NCBI GenBank assembly: GCA_022496805.1
Contig: CM040100.1
Span: 21,915,009-21,979,008 of the forward strand
DNA from: Pohlia nutans
Taxonomy: Eukaryota > Streptophyta > Bryopsida > Bryales > Mniaceae
Reading direction: 5' to 3'
DNA: 64,000 nt
Positions 11,192 to 22,419 of this stretch are shown here, piece by piece. The notes under the pieces are model-generated. The model saw only the letters and a list, made by a program, of their open reading frames with translations. It did no database searches and was not told where the DNA came from. The translations under genes and the position numbers were made by a program. Position 1 is the first letter of the stretch. Each line of letters begins with the position of its first letter.

Positions 11192-11980
11192 CCGGATTTT
11201 CCGGGCAGGGAGGGTCCGCGCGCGCGGACCCTACTCTTATTTTGACCCTCCCTCACTCCCTCCCTCCCTCCCCCCTCTTCCCTATATCAACCTTCTCTCA
11301 CTCTCCCTCCCTCACACTCTCCTTCCACCCCTTTTCCTCTCTTGTTCTTCTCCCTCTCTTCCTTCTCCCTTCTTCTCAATATAAAGGAAGAAGAGAGAGG
11401 AGGAAGGAAGTGTGAGGGAGGAAGAATGTGGGAGGGTTTATATAAGAGAGAGGGGAGAAAAAGGAAAGGAGAGGAGGGAAGGAGAGTGGGTCAAAATAAG
11501 AGTAGGGTCCGCGCGCGCGGACCCTCCCTGCCCGGAAAATCCGGAAAAAAAAAAAAAAAAACTTTTTTTTTTTTTTTTTTTTTTTTTTCCATTTTTCATT
11601 TTTCATTTCAGGGCCTGTATTGGATTCAGCCTGCTCCCTGATTTTATTTTATTTTTAAATTATCGTTTAAACTCCAAAAATGGCAAGGTGAAGAAGAAAA
11701 AGGAAGACAAGTGGAAGACTAGAAGAAAAAGAAGAAGGAAGACAAGAAAGAAGACAAGGAAAAAAAACAAGATAAAAGAAAAAGAAAAGATTAAGATATA
11801 AGATAAAGATAAGGATAAAAAATAAATTAAATAATTGTTTCTTTACAATGAAGAGATTGTAGAAAGACAAAAATCCCTGGTTTTTACAAAAAAATTCAAA
11901 CAAATTTTTTTAAAGCCAAGTTTGCTCATGAAATGAGTGCACTTGGCCAAGTGCAAAATTAGGGAATTGGGTGTTTTGAG
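10725..11980. mobile_element. Large foldback element (near-complete palindrome)
   Basis: The two halves are inverted copies of each other for about 600 bp each. Outer words ACACCCAATTCGCTAATTTT and AAAATTAGGGAATTGGGTGT pair. Inside follow TTTTTGTCTTTCTACAATC and its complement, (CTTTATC)n, and an inner module (11082-11640). The centre near 11370 is polypyrimidine on the left and polypurine on the right. Lysine-, phenylalanine- and proline-rich frames here are low-complexity artefacts. No transposase and no clear target duplication are seen. It resembles foldback elements in structure only. Confidence 0.75.
11082..11640. mobile_element. Inner palindromic module with CG-rich cores
   Basis: It starts CAGGGAGCAGGCTGAATCC and ends with the exact reverse complement. 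Each arm contains, in order, the terminal word, a long A-run joined to a T-run, TCCGGATTTTCCGGGCAGGG, and a 22-bp palindrome built around CCGCGCGCGCGG (11211-11232 and 11504-11525). It may be a separate element that inserted into, or gave rise to, the outer palindrome. Confidence 0.65.
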
Positions 11981-13525
11981 TGTTTTCAACTTTGGAATCG
12001 AGTGACCAATAGAAAAGGGATAAAAGTAGTGATTACTTTGAAACTCAAGCTTCTTTCAATTTTCTAGCAGGAGAATGTGAGTTTATTGTTAGAAGTATGA
12101 AACTTAGTCTCGAATCACAAAGCGTGAACGTAATGTTAGAAACCTCATTGATGTGGGTGACAATTTCCAAGGTTGGAATACATTGAAGAAGTCATTAAAG
12201 AATATCAATGTTCTATTCAACAATGCAAACCTTCAATGGTGAACACCTCCAATAATAAAAGTAGCTAATGACAACGGTTCCGTTAAAAGTACAATTGGAA
12301 TTGCAAAAGTGCACACAATTTTATTTTCAAAAACAATAGAAGACATGTGGTAACTGCCTTACTTTGCACCAAATTACAAAAGTAAAAGAGCGTGCCATTT
12401 TACTCTAATAATAGGGGACTACCCTACGCTATTGATAGATTAGACGCAATTTAATTAAAATATGTGATGTTGATTTTTTTCAAAAATTCAAAAGAAAAAT
12501 TATCAAAAGTGTATAGAATTGCAAGATAACATTTCCAAATATTTATAAATTCATTGAAAAAATCCTTTGAGAAATTTCAAGCTACACACTCTACTACAAT
12601 GTCGGAACGAATCTTAAACAAGAGAGGTCAATGGAAGTGGTCAAAATACACTAGTGGTTGAAATATTCAGATTCATGTTTATACGAAAGTGAAAAACCCT
12701 TGATTGCGTGTGATGAAAGGTCCCCTACTCTAAAAATAATTCAATTTGTCACTTGCTTGCCAAATTTAATAGTAGGGTACGATAGTGTTTTATGTAAATA
12801 TCCTATGTTTTCAACATTCAAAACTTACAAAAGAGTATCCAAATGTCAAAGTATTATGAAACGAGTTGGGTTGAAATTCTCTAATGGTTCACTATAACGT
12901 GCCACTAGAGCATCTTAGGCTCCAAACTCCTTAACCTTGTAAATTTCTAAATCAACACTACGTTGTGGTCACTTTACAAATGCTATGTTTTGTGAATGTA
13001 TTGAATTGAATAAAATGTTGTGTATATGAACAACGTTGGAAGGCCAAGATAAAAGTTTCATCAACTATTTTCAAGTATCATCAGCTATTTTCTGAGGCGT
13101 TCATCAACCACGTGAGAACCACGTAGATGCACACTCAGAGGCCTTTATGATTCTAACGTATGCATAAGAATCAATTCATTAGTAGATTTGAAAAAGTTCA
13201 TGTGCAATCAAATTGTCTTTGTAAATGAAAAAGTAACGATGTTGTTTAGTTTGGGGAGTAAATTACAAATTGCAACACAATTTTAATTAGAAGCTGCAAC
13301 GAAACAAATTGTCCATTTGTTCCAAAATAATAATAATTTTACCCATAATGTCTTCTCATGGCAAAACTTTATGGATAACTCTATTGAACTATAAAGTACC
13401 AATATCATGTTTTTTAAGAATAATATGAACCCCTTTTGATGCTATTTTGAGCCTAAAAATACATTGTCAAGGATTTTTAATTTGAATTTGAATTTTTTGA
13501 AACAAACGGCAATCCGCTTTATTAA
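11981..13525. other. No gene seen
   Basis: AT-rich DNA with scattered short frames. I see no terminal repeats or recognisable protein in it. Confidence 0.4.
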
Positions 13526-14093
13526 CCCCTAAATGCCTAAAGCCCTCTTCAAATTCGGCAGTTTTGCAAAGATGCATTATAAAATGCAACTTAGAGGGAT
13601 ATTTTGAACTTGATATATGAATAAAAGTTGTACGTTATGAATTTTAGATTCTATCCATACGGTTAGATCTATGATTGCTATTACCAATAATTTTGTATAA
13701 AATTTGAAACGTGAAATTCAAAATTATTTTGTAATTCAATTACGAATAAGATATTGACAATCTACAGATGAAATTCTTTGTGATTTGTTGAAATGTAATA
13801 CTCTAAGTGTAGTGATTTTTGGAGATTTTTTGGTTGCTTAATTTTATGAGTTGACTTTTTTTTACCACTTTTACACTGAAATCTTCAAAATTTTGGGTGA
13901 ATCACTACAACATGAAATGAGGCATAAAAATTTCACAAATCATCTCCTTTCTAATCGGATCACATATGCATGAAGCTAACTTCCCATAGAATCTACAGTA
14001 AAAATTCCACACTGCAAAAAATGCATGACGGATGAAAAATTATGGATGAAATCCGTACATCGTCCAAAAAATGGACGCTTAGGCAGTTAGAGG
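13526..14093. mobile_element. TTAA-flanked MITE, family C, intact reference copy
   Basis: The ends CCCCTAAATGCCTAAAG and the reverse of CCTCTAACTGCCTAAG are flanked by TTAA (13522-13525 and 14094-14097). It is 568 bp and non-coding. It provides the uninterrupted sequence into which the family B element inserted at 2878. A 213-bp internally deleted relative is at 35086-35298 and a fragment is near 60085-60240. Confidence 0.8.
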
Positions 14094-14930
14094 TTAACAA
14101 GTCACCAAGTACCAAGATGGAAGACCCCTTGGCAAAACTCATTAACCACCAACAGGGAACCAACACCACACCAAGACCTACATGCGGGCCTACATGAGGG
14201 GGTTAAGTCTAGCTTTATCTAATTTCAAGTGGAGAGTCATGCCTCGCCATTTCAAAAGGACAAAGGAAGACGACCAATGTGTGTTGAAGCGTCCCAACAA
14301 CTTCTTTTTTTTTTGGTTTTGAGGAGGGCTTATATTTCGCCATATTTCCGTACAAAATATGGCATCTCTCTTTCGGTACAAAAATGAGAAAATTTTGAAT
14401 TTTTTTGCCATATTTCTCAGGTCCCCGACACTGCTCACCTCCAAATCTCAAGCATTTGTTAGGGGATCAAACGAATCGCAAAGAATTTTCTCTAACTTAA
14501 ACTGGGCCAAGCAAAGAGCATTCACTAGAGTGTATAGGGTGTGGTGCAGCAAGGGTTGAAGAACGTACTTTGCTTAGAGTAGGGCCACCCATGCCCTCCC
14601 AGAGTCTCTCACACTCAAGAAGTAGATGAAAAGTGCCAAGGGCCCTTCCAAAATGCCTTTTGACTCTGGATCCTAGCGTGTTAGAAATTGGGCCTTCAAA
14701 ACACTATTTAGTTGACTATATCCTCACATTCTACTTGTGATTGGTCCATTGACTATTTGATGCGCACTTTTGATATGTGAGGGGCATGCAAGGGTGGGGG
14801 AGTGTGAATGCAAGGGCCCTTCAAATATAGATGAATAATTTCAGAGAGTTAGTCCTAGTGTGTATGGGTGGGAATGCTCTTATGTAAAAGAAGAAAATCA
14901 CAGGAAAATCACATGAAAATCACTGGACAA

Positions 14931-15744
14931 CATAACATTCAGTAGCCTATGTGACTACTGCCTCCCTCCAACAAAATGATGTGGAATATCCCACATCATT
15001 TCATCTCCCCAATGAAATGATGTGGGATATTCCACATCACATCAGTAGCTATGGGAGCACGTGGCATTAAGCAAGAGCAATCAACCATAGTGTACAATAA
15101 TCGAAAGCACTCATTCAATCACAAGACATCAGTGTTTTTTAATTGTTTATTTGATTCAATCACAATTCAACAGTGTTTTGTGATTGTTTATTTGATTCAT
15201 TCACAATTCAATAGTGTTTTATGATTGTTTATTCGATTCAATAGTTCATTCAATTAAAAATCACTGGTCACTCCGTATATAAAGGTGGATGAAACTAAAA
15301 GGCAGTCTCTTCGAAGGCTAAGGTAGGAAAACCAAAAACGGTGAAAATAAGGTGATTTGACCAGAAGGAATGGAGTTAGAAATTATGTGAAATTTTTTTG
15401 AGATGAAGAAGAAGAAATGATGAAGAATGCAAGTTGTTTCGTATTTTTATTCCCCGTAAATAATTATCTACAATTTCTCAAAGTGGGAAGTTTGTCAAAC
15501 CCCCTTCTTGTATACTAGACTCTTCCTTTTCTACACATGAAAGCACCAAAAACGGTTAACTAATATCACAGAAAACCGCACACAAGATTCCAAAAAAATT
15601 AGTAATTTTTAGTAAATTTTTGGAATCCTCGTCATGCAAAAATTCTCCATTTTCGGTCTTCCACCTCCCTGCTTTTAAAAAACTCTAGTGCACGCCTTGA
15701 GGGCATTAACCGTTTTTGGTTTTCCTACCTTACTGAATGTTATA
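14931..15744 (-). mobile_element. CATAACATTCAGTAGCC-family element, split by a TA-type MITE
   Basis: The left end CATAACATTCAGTAGCCT and the right end ACTGAATGTTATA match the 46626-46945 copy in reverse. It includes the palindromic word GATGTGGGATATTCCACATC. A region of CAATCACAATTCAACAGTG repeats is expanded relative to the other copies. A 410-bp element (15321-15730) is inserted one base from the end word. The host flanks are AA on both sides. Confidence 0.7.
15321..15730. mobile_element. TA-type (Tc1/mariner, Stowaway-like) MITE
   Basis: The perfect 22-bp inverted repeat begins AGGTAGGAAAACCAAAAACG. TA lies on both sides (15319-15320 and 15731-15732). The host family reads GGCTACTGAATG without interruption elsewhere (for example 46930), so TA is a true 2-bp duplication. 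The body is non-coding. Confidence 0.8.
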
Positions 15745-16286
15745 AACTCCCAGGATCCTGGTTCGATGGAATTAAAAATTCTTTGAGGCTCAAATGGAAC
15801 AGTTTCATTCATCAATAATTTGGCAGCGAATGAAACTAAGAATGTAGCATGCCGGGGAGAGTGGACTCGAATTTTTTTTTTAATAAAAGTGATTCTGTAG
15901 GCTTTTCTCTACTGTAAAAGTCAACTCCTCAGGCTTTCGCCGTGACCGAGCTTTTTCTGCTACAAGGGAGCTAGCCCCACCGACTTTGATGGTTGACATG
16001 GTAACAACTAACGACAGCGGATTGTGAATTTGTGACTGCGTGATAATGGTTGATTCTCCATGGGAGCAAAATTGGCAACTCTTTTGGTGCTTCAAGCTTT
16101 TACTGTACACACTCCTTCTTCGCCCATTGCTCATGAAAGTTAAGGCGCCCACAATCAGCCGGCACTCAGCTGCTCACTGCCAATTAAGTTATCAATTACA
16201 GCATCTCTGCCTTGACGTGGAGGCTCGGTACTCTCCCTGCAATTGAACGTGTTTCACATTGTGAAAATAGAATAAAATAAAAATTA
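15745..16286. other. Moderately GC-richer stretch, no secure gene
   Basis: Short open frames exist. One minus-strand frame at 15880-15999 begins MSTIKVGGASSLVAEKARSR and looks protein-like, but it has no identifiable family, splice partner or neighbour. I do not call it a gene. Confidence 0.35.
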
Positions 16287-16556
16287 CAGCATCTCTCATA
16301 AGGTTCTTTAGCCCTTGTGAGCTGGAATAAGAATCGTCGCACAAGAATTGTTGCAGAGGATTTTAGAATATTGGACATGTCATGTCATTATTTACCTAAA
16401 GAAATGATGATGGAGGCTTGGAAGTCCACAGTAGCCCCGCTTCAAGAATCATATGTTTTGAAGATTTTTTTATCTTTCATGTAGAGAGAGCTAAAGGGTG
16501 AACCCTGGCAAGGCTAAAGAACCTTATGCTCCAGTGGTGTAGCAAGAGATGCTCTC
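16287..16556. mobile_element. Putative MITE with CAGCATCTC / GAGATGCTC ends
   Basis: CAGCATCTCTCATAAGGTTC at the left is mirrored, with one internal gap, by GAACCTTATG...AGAGATGCTCT at the right. The target duplication is unclear. It is non-coding. Confidence 0.4.
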
Positions 16557-17094
16557 AGAGTATGTGCAACATAACTCTGCAAAACAAAATAGATAGATTG
16601 TGAATTGTATTGTGTCATTTTCAACAGTACTTCTCCAACAACAAATAACTTTTTCACTTTTCATTTGGAAAATGATCCAACCACGTGCCACCACATGTGC
16701 CAACATGTATTGGTCTGTGTTGACCACTATTCATCTTATACTGATGAGTTGAGGACACTGAATATCTAAGAGATTTTCAAAGCCAGGGTGATTTTGAGCT
16801 TGCTTTTCATTCATTATTAAGAGAATGGAACATATTCATTGATGGAGGCACTACATTTACCAGTCCACCGTGACGTGCTGAACATTAGCGCAAACGTGGC
16901 CAAGAGAGTTACCAGCACAAGAGAATGAGGTGCATGTGTGGTTCTCTTTTAAAAAAAACATACGTTGTTGCCATTCATCCTGATTTTTGAACACAACCAA
17001 GGTGTTGAGAGCCACAACAACCTATTGTGGTGGCCCTCATTTTTGTTGTTCTATGTGGCTACCATGTGAAATATTACTTAATGTAGGCCTAATC

Positions 17095-17456
17095 TTGCTT
17101 GTGTTTAATTAAAAAGGACAATGTGCACAAAAAAGTAAATAATGTTTATTGTGTGACTCGCCACCCAACTATAGAAGCAAGATTTTATTAATTAGACGAG
17201 TGATCTTTTTCATCCACCAAACCACATTTATAATCCTAGTATTGTCTGTATACATACTTAGAATATGTACAGACTAACTAGATTATTACTTTGGTGTTCT
17301 AACTAACTTGGAGTTATAAACTGTTGATCTATCAATTCCTTCATAAGTAACTTAATTACCATAAGAGTGACTTAGTCATAAACGCTTGATCTATTAATTC
17401 CCTTGTAAGTAACTTAATTACCATATGAGTAACTTAATTCCAACACTCCTCTATAG
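17095..17456 (-). repeat. 3' LTR of the old copia element
   Basis: It matches 22966-23250 with many substitutions. It carries an extra partial duplication (TAAGTAACTTAATTACCATA occurs twice), which makes it longer than its partner. Confidence 0.7.
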
Positions 17457-17900
17457 TTAAAATCACCTTTAGTAGAAAATAATATAGTGCCACATTATTT
17501 ATTAAAAACATAACTTAAGATTACTCTAAGTCCGCTAATTTCCTCTTAAGTGACTTGATAGGCTTAACAATATATTTTTACAATACTCAAATTTAGCCTT
17601 TGATAGATTTTCAGTGAATGTATCTTTCACCATTTGGTCTCTATTCAAATAGACAAAATCCACCTCACTACATTTAATCTTTGATCTAACTCAATGTGTT
17701 TGGTGTGCTTATGAAATAATGGATTTTTAGCCATAGCTATACAACCTTGACTATCATAGTAAATTACTATAGGCCCTTTTTAATCAAAATCTATTTCCAC
17801 CAAAATATGTTTAATCTATATAGCTTCTTTTGTTGAATTTGAGAGTAGGCGGACATTCTCATGGTACGAGTGAGTGAAATACGTAGTCCAAAGTGATGGA
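17457..17900 (-). pseudogene. Copia RNase H remnant
   Basis: Read on the minus strand, this encodes recognisable pieces of the copia RNase H C-terminal region: NSTKEAI, then YYDSQGCIAMAKNP, then HKHTKHIEL. The matching part of the intact element at 49174-50463 reads DNQGCISLAKNPTHHSRTKH. At least four in-frame stops interrupt it. Confidence 0.75.
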
Positions 17901-18297
17901 TATTTTGAGAAAATGGACTTTGAAAATTTTTAGTTAATTTTTCGTAAATGATGGACATCAGGAATTTTGGACCCCACTGATTTTGAACGATTTCAGTGCG
18001 AAATCCGATATTTCATGGGTGCGTATGTTTTTCGCACTGATTCCGCATCTTTGCGTCATTCATTACAACTGCACTGATATGACATCATGCTCGTATAAGC
18101 GGATATAATACTGATTCTCCACGATTGATGGATATATTGAAGACGTGTGAATTCTTCACTCTGTATAGTTGTCAAATGTCGTGTCTTAATCGTCTTTAAA
18201 CCCGCACTGATTCAGTGTGTTTTTCGTGCGACATCATCTTTTTTATATCTAGAATTTTCTTTCTATATATAGATTTGGTCAAAATAATTTTATTAAA

Positions 18298-18478
18298 TTT
18301 TTTTTTTTTTTTCTGCCCTACCCGAATTTTATTTCAGGCTGCCAGGTCCAACTACTCGGGCTGCCCGGACCACAGTGGGGCCCACCACGGTTTCCCTAGC
18401 TCTATCGCCGATGACCGGAATCGAACTCGAGACCTCCCATCTACAAACCATACTCTATACCACTAAACCACCTAGAAC
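18298..18478 (-). mobile_element. tRNA-derived SINE (copy 1)
   Basis: On the minus strand it reads from a tRNA-like head (about 18476-18405) to a poly(A) tail (T-run 18298-18312 on the plus strand). Box A-like TGGTTTAGTGG is at 18470-18460 and box B-like AGTTCGATTCC at 18427-18417. These are the two internal RNA polymerase III promoter boxes. The body GGGCCCCACTGTGGTCCGGG follows. The same SINE lies at the same relative place in the second transposon copy, so it inserted before the transposon was copied. Confidence 0.8.
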
Positions 18479-18539
18479 TCTTGATGCAAGCAATTAATTT
18501 TTTTTGATAATTATAAAGGATTGTAACCATTGGCAATTT

Positions 18540-19207
18540 TTTTGCCATGTATATTTAATTCTTTTTTCAAATTTTTTTTTTGCACTACATCACACAGGCC
18601 TTTTTCTATATCTAGATTTTTTTCAGAATATTTTGAATTTTTTTTTTTGGGCTAAAATAGTGATGGCTGTGAGCTGTTTTTTTTTTTCAGCGGACTTCAA
18701 ATGTTTTTAGCGGTGTAAAATAAACTTTTTTTCCAAATTTTTTTTGCACTAGATCATGCAAGATTTTTTCTATATCTAGGATTTTTTTCAGAATATTATG
18801 AATTTATTTATTTTTTGCCAAAATCGTGGTGGCTGTAAGTTGTTTTTTTTATAAAACAAACTTTGGATGTTTTTTTGCGATGTAAAAACAACTTTTTTTC
18901 CAAATTTTTTTTGCACAAGATCATGCAAGCATTTTTCTATGTCTAGAAAAAATTTCAAAATATTAATTTTTTTTTTTTTGCCAAAATCTTAAAGATTGTG
19001 AGCTGTTTGTTTGTTTGTTTGTTTGTTTGTTTGTTTGTTTTTTTTTTTTTTTTTTCTTTTTTCAGTGGATTTTAGATGTTTTTAGCAATGTAAAAAAGTC
19101 TTTTTTTACCAAATTTTTTTTGCACTACATTATACAGGCTTTTTTCTATACCTAAATAAAATCTTCAAAAAAATTTGAATTTGTTTCTTGATGAAATCAT
19201 GATGTTT

Positions 19208-19256
<49 letters not shown>

Positions 19257-19280
19257 CAATTTGCATATTTTTAGCAATGT
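18540..19280. repeat. About 166-bp tandem repeats within the transposon
   Basis: The word CCAAATTTTTTTTGCACTA starts units near 18567, 18733, 18899 and 19110. Each unit continues with TTTTTCTATATCTAG, GCCAAAATCGTGGTGGCTG-like and GATGTTTTTAGCAATGTAAA-like words. T-runs (up to 44 T at 19214-19257) and a (GTTT)n run (19007-19040) vary its length. About three units occur in the second transposon copy (56240-56820). Confidence 0.75.
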
Positions 19281-21479
19281 TAAAACCATTTCTTTGTAGT
19301 TTTTTCTTATTTTATGTTGGAGAAACATTTTTTCCCATGTTTTTTTTCATTTTATGTTTGAATCAACCAAAAATCATTAATTGTAAGTTTTTGTATGTTT
19401 TTGCAAGTTTTTTACCTCTTTATGACATTTCAACATATATGCCTTTCTGTTTCAATTGAATTTTTTTGATTGTATGTTAGGGAAATGAGTTGTAGGTCTA
19501 ATAAAAAATAAAAAAAAAGTAAATCCTTGGATATTCACCTTGAAATGAAGTCATGAAAGAGAGGTTTATAGAATGAAAGTAAAAAACTAAATTGTAACGT
19601 GCATAACTTTGGGATTGATGGAAAAAAATTCAATGGTCAGAATATTGTAGCAAGCAATTCAAAGCTTTTGCAATTTTATTTTTGAAAAGTTGCTCAAATT
19701 GAGTTCAAAGAAAGTCTGATTTTAAACTCAATTTCACTCGCAATGCTTCGAGAGATCATGTTTTGGTCGATGCCCCCTTTTACAAGTTGCCCGAGACTAA
19801 AATATTAAAAATTTGTTTAAATTATAATTGTTTTCTAATAGAAAATCAAGTATGCTTTTCGAACCCAATTTCAATCATGCCAATCCAAGTTAAACTCCAC
19901 CTAGGGGAACTTTCAAAAAAACAACACCTCTACATTGTTTGGTGTTACTTATTTTACTATTTTGGAAAAGTAATGTTGTTCTTTTCTGTACATCTTTTTA
20001 TTTTTTCTCCTGTGATGAAAGTACAATTATAACCAATAATACCAAATTTTGAATTCTAAAAATATAAAATGTAATTTCATTGAATTTTTAATGTTAATTG
20101 CTTCTAAATTCTATAAATGAAGATAAAAAATATTTTGGGAAATTAGACTGTAAGGATATTTTTGAGAAGATTCTAGGAATATTCCAAAACATTCCAATAT
20201 AATATAAACTATTTTGAAAAGATTCCAAAATAAAAAAAAAATATTTTTTGGTATTTTCTCGATTTATTATATTTTATCAATAAATCAATAGTTTTAGAAC
20301 ATTACAATCTTTTTATGTTGATAAGTATGACATCCTACTGTAGTGCGAAAACACCCTTGAACGCGAGTGACGTGAAGAAATATAAGTCACTCATTCTCAA
20401 ATTAAAAACTTGAAATAATTCTCAGTTGATTTTGTACGGATGTCGTACGACAATAATTTGCATTATGATAGATGGTGAAATCGCACGGATATAATAAAAG
20501 GTGTTGATATGATACGTATACGATACTAGATCCGCATTAAAGGCAATCGTATGTTATCCGTGTCTTATTAGCCATGTAATGTAAATACACGATTAACGCA
20601 CGGATTCCGTCAAGCACGACTTTCGTGCGGAAACAATCCTTTTTTCATAATCATTGTAAAAACACTACATCGACATCCTTGTATTGCATGTCACTTCTGT
20701 ATCATAATGACACTTCAAAATCCACATATGACGTGCGGAATTAGTGTTTAACGATAAACGCACTGAAATCGTTAAAAATTAGTGGGGTCCGAAATTCCTG
20801 ATGGATGTACAAGATTTTGAAGGTTTAGAAGTATTAGGAATATCCACACAATGATATTTTTGGTTGGGTTTATTTTTGGATTAGTGCTCTATTACGACTA
20901 TATTAGTAAAAAATACGATGTAGTGTTTCAACTAAATGTAGTGTAAAATGAACTATATATGATTAAAACTTCATTATTCAAATTTTTAAGTGGTCTAATG
21001 TGATTGATGTTGAATAGTTACAAAGTTATTTTCTAAAATTAGAATCCTTCTATTCCATGATATTTAATAACCCTCGAAAACCTAAGAATGGAAAAATGTG
21101 TAAGATCATGAAACTCATATGAAGGGTTTGTTTCTTAAAAACACATGTACATATGGTGATTTAGTGAAACATGAATTTTTATTCCAAAAATAGTGCGTGG
21201 AGGGTAAAATTTAACGAAATATCATTTTTTTGCAGCAAACAAGTTTTTTATATTGTTATTACAAATCAAATTAAATGCATCAAAGATGGATAATTTTGAA
21301 AAATAAATTTGATAGACATCATAATTAGATAAAAAGAAAGTTGTAATTGATAATGTTTTCTAAATAAAGACATTTTTACCACTACATTAACTATTTCAGA
21401 AAGTAGTACTTGATTTTGAGGCCTTTTAGTCACCCGTACCACGAGAATGCCCATGCTCCATTTCTTTAATGGGCATTAT

Positions 21480-21535
21480 CTTTTTCACACCAATGTGTCC
21501 AAGTCTCTTGTAGAAAAGTTGAACACGATCTCCTT
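21480..21535 (-). pseudogene. Copia pre-integrase remnant
   Basis: The minus strand encodes LFYKRLGHIGVKKI, the histidine-containing start of the GAG-pre-integrase domain (LWHRRLGHLNIKSV in the intact copia of this window). The first histidine is lost. Frames end soon after. Confidence 0.6.
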
Positions 21536-21541
21536 TCTTGG

Positions 21542-21895
21542 CTAAAAATAAACCAAAGCTCTCTCTTTGGCTAAATTTTTTCCAAATTTGAAAAGCCAAT
21601 TTATTTTCTCAAGATTTGAAAGTGTAGCTCCACCCTTCTCAACAACATAAATTTCTTTAGCCAAATGAATGCCGAAATTCGCCTTTTTTAATTCTTGAGC
21701 TGATAGTAAATTCCTAGCCAACTTAGGAACATACAAGACATTAGTAATTCTTTTCAATCTACCATTATTCAACATGATTGGAATGGTACCAACCCCCTTG
21801 ATTTCGCATTCATGATCATCCCCCACAAATATAGTTTTACCTTTGGTAACGCCTTGTACTCTATAAACCAATCTTTATGAGATGTCACATAGTGC
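21542..21895 (-). pseudogene. Copia aspartic protease remnant
   Basis: A minus-strand frame of about 109 codons contains VPKLARNLLSAQEL, equivalent to VPKLTANLLSVRQL of copia protease. Just upstream, the catalytic Asp-Ser-Gly site appears as Asn-Leu-Gly, so the active site is destroyed. Confidence 0.75.
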
Positions 21896-22071
21896 CTAGC
21901 TCCTAAATTAAGGTACTAAACATCGTCATCCTCTCTTATAAGACATGTGTCTATTACTAGTAAGGTAGGACTCTCCAATCTTCTTGTCTTGTCATGTGCA
22001 TCACTTTAACCCTAGTGATCACCATATAAACCTTTTTTGCCTTTTCCATTGAACTTTTTTTTCTTCTCCTT

Positions 22072-22113
22072 GCATTTGGATGCTTTGTGACCATGTTTAC
22101 CACAATTGATGCA
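22072..22113 (-). pseudogene. Copia gag zinc knuckle (intact CCHC)
   Basis: The minus strand reads CINCGKHGHKASKC, a perfect C-X2-C-X4-H-X4-C knuckle, followed by a lysine-rich stretch. It belongs to the decayed copia gag. Confidence 0.75.
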
Positions 22114-22419
22114 TTTATCCTTAAATACACCTAACTTCTTAAATTGACCACTTTTCTTACTAGTAAGGCACTAGAGGTGTCTTTAGTTTCACCAAAAGGA
22201 ACACCCAATCTTTGTTCTTCATGTAGAATCTTACCATTAAGATATAATAGATTCTTCATTACCGTGAATGTTGGTGAAATTCAACCATGAATATGGTAAA
22301 GAACTTAGAAGTACATAATTGATTTTGTCTTCATCATTGCAAATGACTCCTACTCATGCCATCCGATCAATCAATGATCTAAATTTGGAAATGGCATTAG
22401 CCATACTCATCCACATCCG

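Larger units (their letters stand above)
17956..20803. mobile_element. TIR transposon copy 1 (non-autonomous), nested in copia
   Basis: The terminal inverted repeat begins CATCAGGAATTTYGGACCCC and continues to about 45 bp with a few mismatches. Beyond it both ends hold 200-400 bp rich in CpG words such as CGCACGGAT, GATTCCGCA and TTTCGTGCG, in contrast to the AT-rich middle. It is 2848 bp. A second copy is at 55611-57988. No transposase frame is seen. The flanks (GATGGA and GATGTA) are only partly alike, so the target-site length and superfamily are unresolved. Confidence 0.8.

Noticed and set aside
11130..11801. Open frames rich in Lys, Phe, Arg and Pro around the foldback element
   Set aside because: They come from homopolymer and polypurine/polypyrimidine tracts and mirror each other on both strands. 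This is low complexity, not protein.
15880..15999. Minus-strand frame MSTIKVGGASSLVAEKARSR
   Set aside because: It looks slightly protein-like but is about 40 codons, unassigned and without context.
18400..18480. A true tRNA gene
   Set aside because: The A and B boxes are good, but the arms do not fold into a full cloverleaf in a quick check, and the body and poly(A) tail continue as in a SINE.
17956..20803. Assignment of the TIR transposon to hAT on the basis of CAGG...CCTG ends
   Set aside because: The CAT just outside is conserved at all four ends, so it belongs to the element, and no 8-bp duplication is found. Superfamily left open.
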